Source: Bradyrhizobium sp. sBnM-33
GTDB taxonomy: Bacteria; Pseudomonadota; Alphaproteobacteria; Rhizobiales; Xanthobacteraceae
Length of the DNA stretch: 64,000 nt
Reading direction: 5' to 3'
Assembly: GCF_032917945.1 (NCBI RefSeq)
Contig: NZ_CP136624.1
Location: 7,378,001-7,442,000, forward strand
The notes under the pieces were generated by a model, which worked only from the letters and a program-made list of their open reading frames with translations, ran no database searches and was not told the DNA's origin. The first letter of the stretch is position 1. Every line of letters begins with the position of its first letter. The position numbers were made by a program, and so were the translations under genes. Below are positions 62,000 to 64,000 of this stretch, piece by piece.

Positions 62000-62478
62000 C
62001 GATGGATTTTCGGCATTGCGCCGGTTGCCATTGGGCCATCCTGGATCGGCGCTTCTGCGATTCGCACGTAAGAAGTCACCAGTAAAAGGGAAACTGCGCC
62101 CGGGCTGACTTCGGATGTGGGGCCATGGGCGCTCATCGAAGTTCAGTTTTCGGAGTGGATTGCATCGTCCCACACGGAAATGAAACAGGACCCGGTCGCT
62201 GCCACAATGAGCCCGTTGGAGCAGTTAACGGATCATTGGTGATAATCCTTACGATATAGGGCACGAAAGATAGGTGCTGGCGAGACCTTCGCTCTCCCCT
62301 CGTTCCCTATCATCGGTTCCCTATTCATCGGTTCCCTGTCATCGCTCTGCCGGAACTCGCGGCAATTCCTCCGGCGGGCTGTCAGCCAGCGCCTCGTGGC
62401 GGAAAGCGGCGGTATCCCATTGCAATGTCGTAATATATGATTATCGTCATATAACAGCGATCGAACAGGAGCACCCCA
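62000..62478. other. Intergenic region before the thiolase gene
   Basis: No gene is supported in these 479 bases. A triple micro-repeat lies at 62302-62344 and is listed separately. AGGAG just before 62479 is the ribosome site of the thiolase gene. Confidence 0.45.
62302..62344 (+). repeat. Three tandem copies of a 14-15 base unit
   Basis: GTTCCCTATCATCG, GTTCCCTATTCATCG and GTTCCCTGTCATCG follow each other without gaps. The copies differ at one or two positions. This is a small tandem repeat in the region upstream of the thiolase gene. Confidence 0.7.
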
Positions 62479-63675
62479 ATGGCCGCGAGCCCCGATCCCG
62501 TCGTCATCCTTTCCGCCGCCCGCACGCCGCTTGGCCGGTTCATGGGCGAGTTGTCGCCCTTCAGCGCGCACAAGCTCGGCGCTCACGTGATCGGCGCGGC
62601 GCTGGAACGGGCGAAGCTCGCGCCGGAGCGGATCGAGGAGGTGTTCATGGGCAACGTGCTGCCGGCCGGACAGGGCCAGGCGCCGGCACGCCAGGCTGCG
62701 CGCGGCGCCGGACTGCCTGACGCCACCGGGGCCACCACGGTCAACAAGGTGTGCGGCTCCGGCATGAAGGCGACGATGCTGGCGCACGACATCATCAATG
62801 CCGGTTCAGCTTCGATCGTGCTATCCGGCGGCATGGAGAGCATGTCGAACGCGCCTTATTTGCTGGCGAAGGCGCGCGGCGGCTATCGCGCCGGGCATGA
62901 CCGGATCATCGATCACATGATGATGGATGGGCTGGAAGATGCTTACGAGACCGGCCGCTCGATGGGCGACTTTGGCGAGGCCACCGCGGAAGCCTATCAG
63001 TTCACCCGCAAGGATCAGGACGCTTACGCGATGGAGACCTTGACGCGCGCCCGCAAAGCGGTCGAGGGCGGCGCGTTCAGGGCCGAGATCGCGCCGATCA
63101 CATTGTCCGAGAAGGCGGGTCCGCGCGTCATCGCCAATGACGAGCACCCGCTCAAGGTGGATCCGGCCAAGATTCCCGGATTGAAGCCCGCATTCCGCGC
63201 TAGCGGCACCATCACGCCGGCCGCCTCTTCCGCGAATGCCGACGGCGCTGCCGCGCTGATTCTGGCCAAGCGCTCGCTCGCCGATCGCGACGGGCTGCCG
63301 GTGCTCGCAGAGATCAAGGGCCATGCCACCCACAGCCAGGAGCCGCAATGGTTCACCACCGCACCGATCCCGGCAATCCGCAAGCTGCTCGACAGGGTCG
63401 GATGGACTGTCTCGGACGTCGACCTGTTCGAGATCAACGAAGCGTTCGCGGTGGTGGCGATGGCGGCGCAGAAGGATCTCGGCATTCCCGGAGAAAAACT
63501 GAACGTCAATGGCGGCGCCTGCGCGCTCGGCCACCCGATCGGCGCCACCGGCGCGCGATTGATCGTGACGCTGCTGCATGCGCTGGAAGCGCGGAACTTA
63601 AAGCGCGGTGTCGCTGCGCTCTGTATCGGCGGCGGTGAAGCGACCGCGATCGCCGTCGAGCGCGCCGTGCGCTGA
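62479..63675 (+). CDS. Acetyl-CoA C-acyltransferase (thiolase)
   Basis: The 398-residue thiolase has the acylated cysteine in VNKVCGSGMKATMLAH (near residue 90), NEAFAVVAMAAQ, the catalytic histidine in GACALGHPIGATGARL and the second cysteine in ALCIGGGEATA. It condenses or cleaves acyl-CoA plus acetyl-CoA in beta-oxidation, polyhydroxybutyrate supply or the end of aromatic catabolism. AGGAG precedes the ATG at 62479. It is single-gene in this view and is some 23 kb from the aromatic island, so a link to it is only possible. Confidence 0.95.
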   Translation: MAASPDPVVILSAARTPLGRFMGELSPFSAHKLGAHVIGAALERAKLAPERIEEVFMGNVLPAGQGQAPARQAARGAGLPDATGATTVNKVCGSGMKATMLAHDIINAGSASIVLSGGMESMSNAPYLLAKARGGYRAGHDRIIDHMMMDGLEDAYETGRSMGDFGEATAEAYQFTRKDQDAYAMETLTRARKAVEGGAFRAEIAPITLSEKAGPRVIANDEHPLKVDPAKIPGLKPAFRASGTITPAASSANADGAAALILAKRSLADRDGLPVLAEIKGHATHSQEPQWFTTAPIPAIRKLLDRVGWTVSDVDLFEINEAFAVVAMAAQKDLGIPGEKLNVNGGACALGHPIGATGARLIVTLLHALEARNLKRGVAALCIGGGEATAIAVERAVR

Positions 63676-63751
63676 CCGCAGCCGCGCTTAGGAACCAACT
63701 ATCGCAACCACTATTGAACAAGTGGGTGGCTGCGAAGGGATATTGACGGCT

Positions 63752-64000
63752 GTGCCTGAGACCGCGGCGAAGGCGCCTCACCAATCTCGGAAAGATGGCA
63801 AGCGCCGCGGCTTCATGCGCGCTATAGGCCTTGGCGTCGTCACCGGAGCCGCCGACGACGATTGCTCGGCCATCGGCACTTACGCAAGCGCGGGTGCTCA
63901 ATTCGGCCCCGCGCTGCTTTGGACCGCACCCGTCACCTTCCCGATGATGTTCGCTGTCGTGTATCTGTCCTCCAAACTTGGGCAGGTGACGGGACGCGGT
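63752..64000 (+). CDS. Nramp-family divalent metal transporter, partial
   Basis: Only the first 83 codons are present; the gene runs off the right edge. The translation reads GVVTGAADDDCSAIGTYASA, then FGPALLWTAPVTFPMMFAVV, matching the first two TM helices of Nramp-related transporters, in which DDDPS or DPGN in helix 1 binds the metal. Here Pro is Cys. The start is a GTG at 63752 or a TTG at 63743, close to GAAGGGA. It transports a divalent cation, probably Mn2+ or Mg2+. Confidence 0.82.
   Translation, partial: MPETAAKAPHQSRKDGKRRGFMRAIGLGVVTGAADDDCSAIGTYASAGAQFGPALLWTAPVTFPMMFAVVYLSSKLGQVTGRG

Noticed and set aside
62302..62344. CRISPR-like array
   Set aside because: Three contiguous 14-15 base units without spacers are a simple tandem repeat.
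1..64000. Transposases, integrases, attachment sites, tRNA genes
   Set aside because: None could be recognised on either strand; the dispersed repeats are not accompanied by recombination genes.

Overview
The window is high-GC DNA with dense short operons and frequent ATGA/TGATG start-stop overlaps. It carries many ABC and TRAP importers, aromatic-CoA catabolism genes and several dispersed palindromic elements typical of Bradyrhizobium, Rhodopseudomonas and relatives. I infer a chromosomal segment from a Bradyrhizobium-like alphaproteobacterium (Rhizobiales). No tRNA, rRNA, CRISPR array, insertion sequence or phage gene was seen.

Layout. 1-4337: a carbohydrate-type ABC import operon (Tat-exported binding protein, two permeases, one frameshifted) ending in an AroE-like dehydrogenase cut by the left edge, with a divergent GntR/FadR regulator. 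4505-9715: a flavin monooxygenase, a quinone reductase, a DUF2889 protein, a SulP transporter and an HD-domain protein. 10013-17143: a dipeptide-type ABC operon with two tandem near-duplicate binding proteins. 17096-24875: a hexuronate/aldonate locus (uxuA, an idonate/gulonate-type dehydrogenase, a TRAP transporter, a UxuR-like regulator and divergent uxuB), with an operator-like palindrome between regulator and uxuB. 24883-39463: an aromatic catabolic island that fits aerobic CoA-dependent degradation of 2-aminobenzoate or a related acid. It has an aryl-CoA ligase, RidA, the fused flavin monooxygenase/ene-reductase, enoyl-CoA hydratase, SDR, two cupins, two further monooxygenases (one frameshifted), AraC and MarR regulators, an arylformamidase-like hydrolase and an orphan binding protein. 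An AT-rich operator-like motif recurs in front of five of its units. 39464-40435 is a cluster of dispersed repeats. 40436-51600: a CoA-transferase, a DapA-family aldolase, YihY, small membrane or hypothetical proteins, two GH13 glucosidases, an EEP-family hydrolase and a phospholipase D-VTT fusion.

The most unusual region is 51883-61999. It holds a type I secretion ABC exporter and its HlyD adaptor, a FemAB/CelD-like acyltransferase fused to TPRs, and two acidic proteins of unknown function. One is a 643-residue protein with about six copies of a GDYYDINAIWQTN-type unit. The other is a 276-residue protein built of Q-x, N-x and [VIL]-D-N-x low-complexity blocks, followed by a strong intrinsic terminator. 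A HEPN-like protein and a LuxR-type regulator with a degenerate receiver lie beside them. I infer a dedicated secretion system for repetitive acidic extracellular proteins; no TolC-type outer membrane partner lies in the window.

62479-64000: a thiolase and the start of an Nramp-type transporter cut by the right edge.

Two apparent single-base frameshifts (about 880 and about 28390) are either real pseudogenes or sequencing errors.
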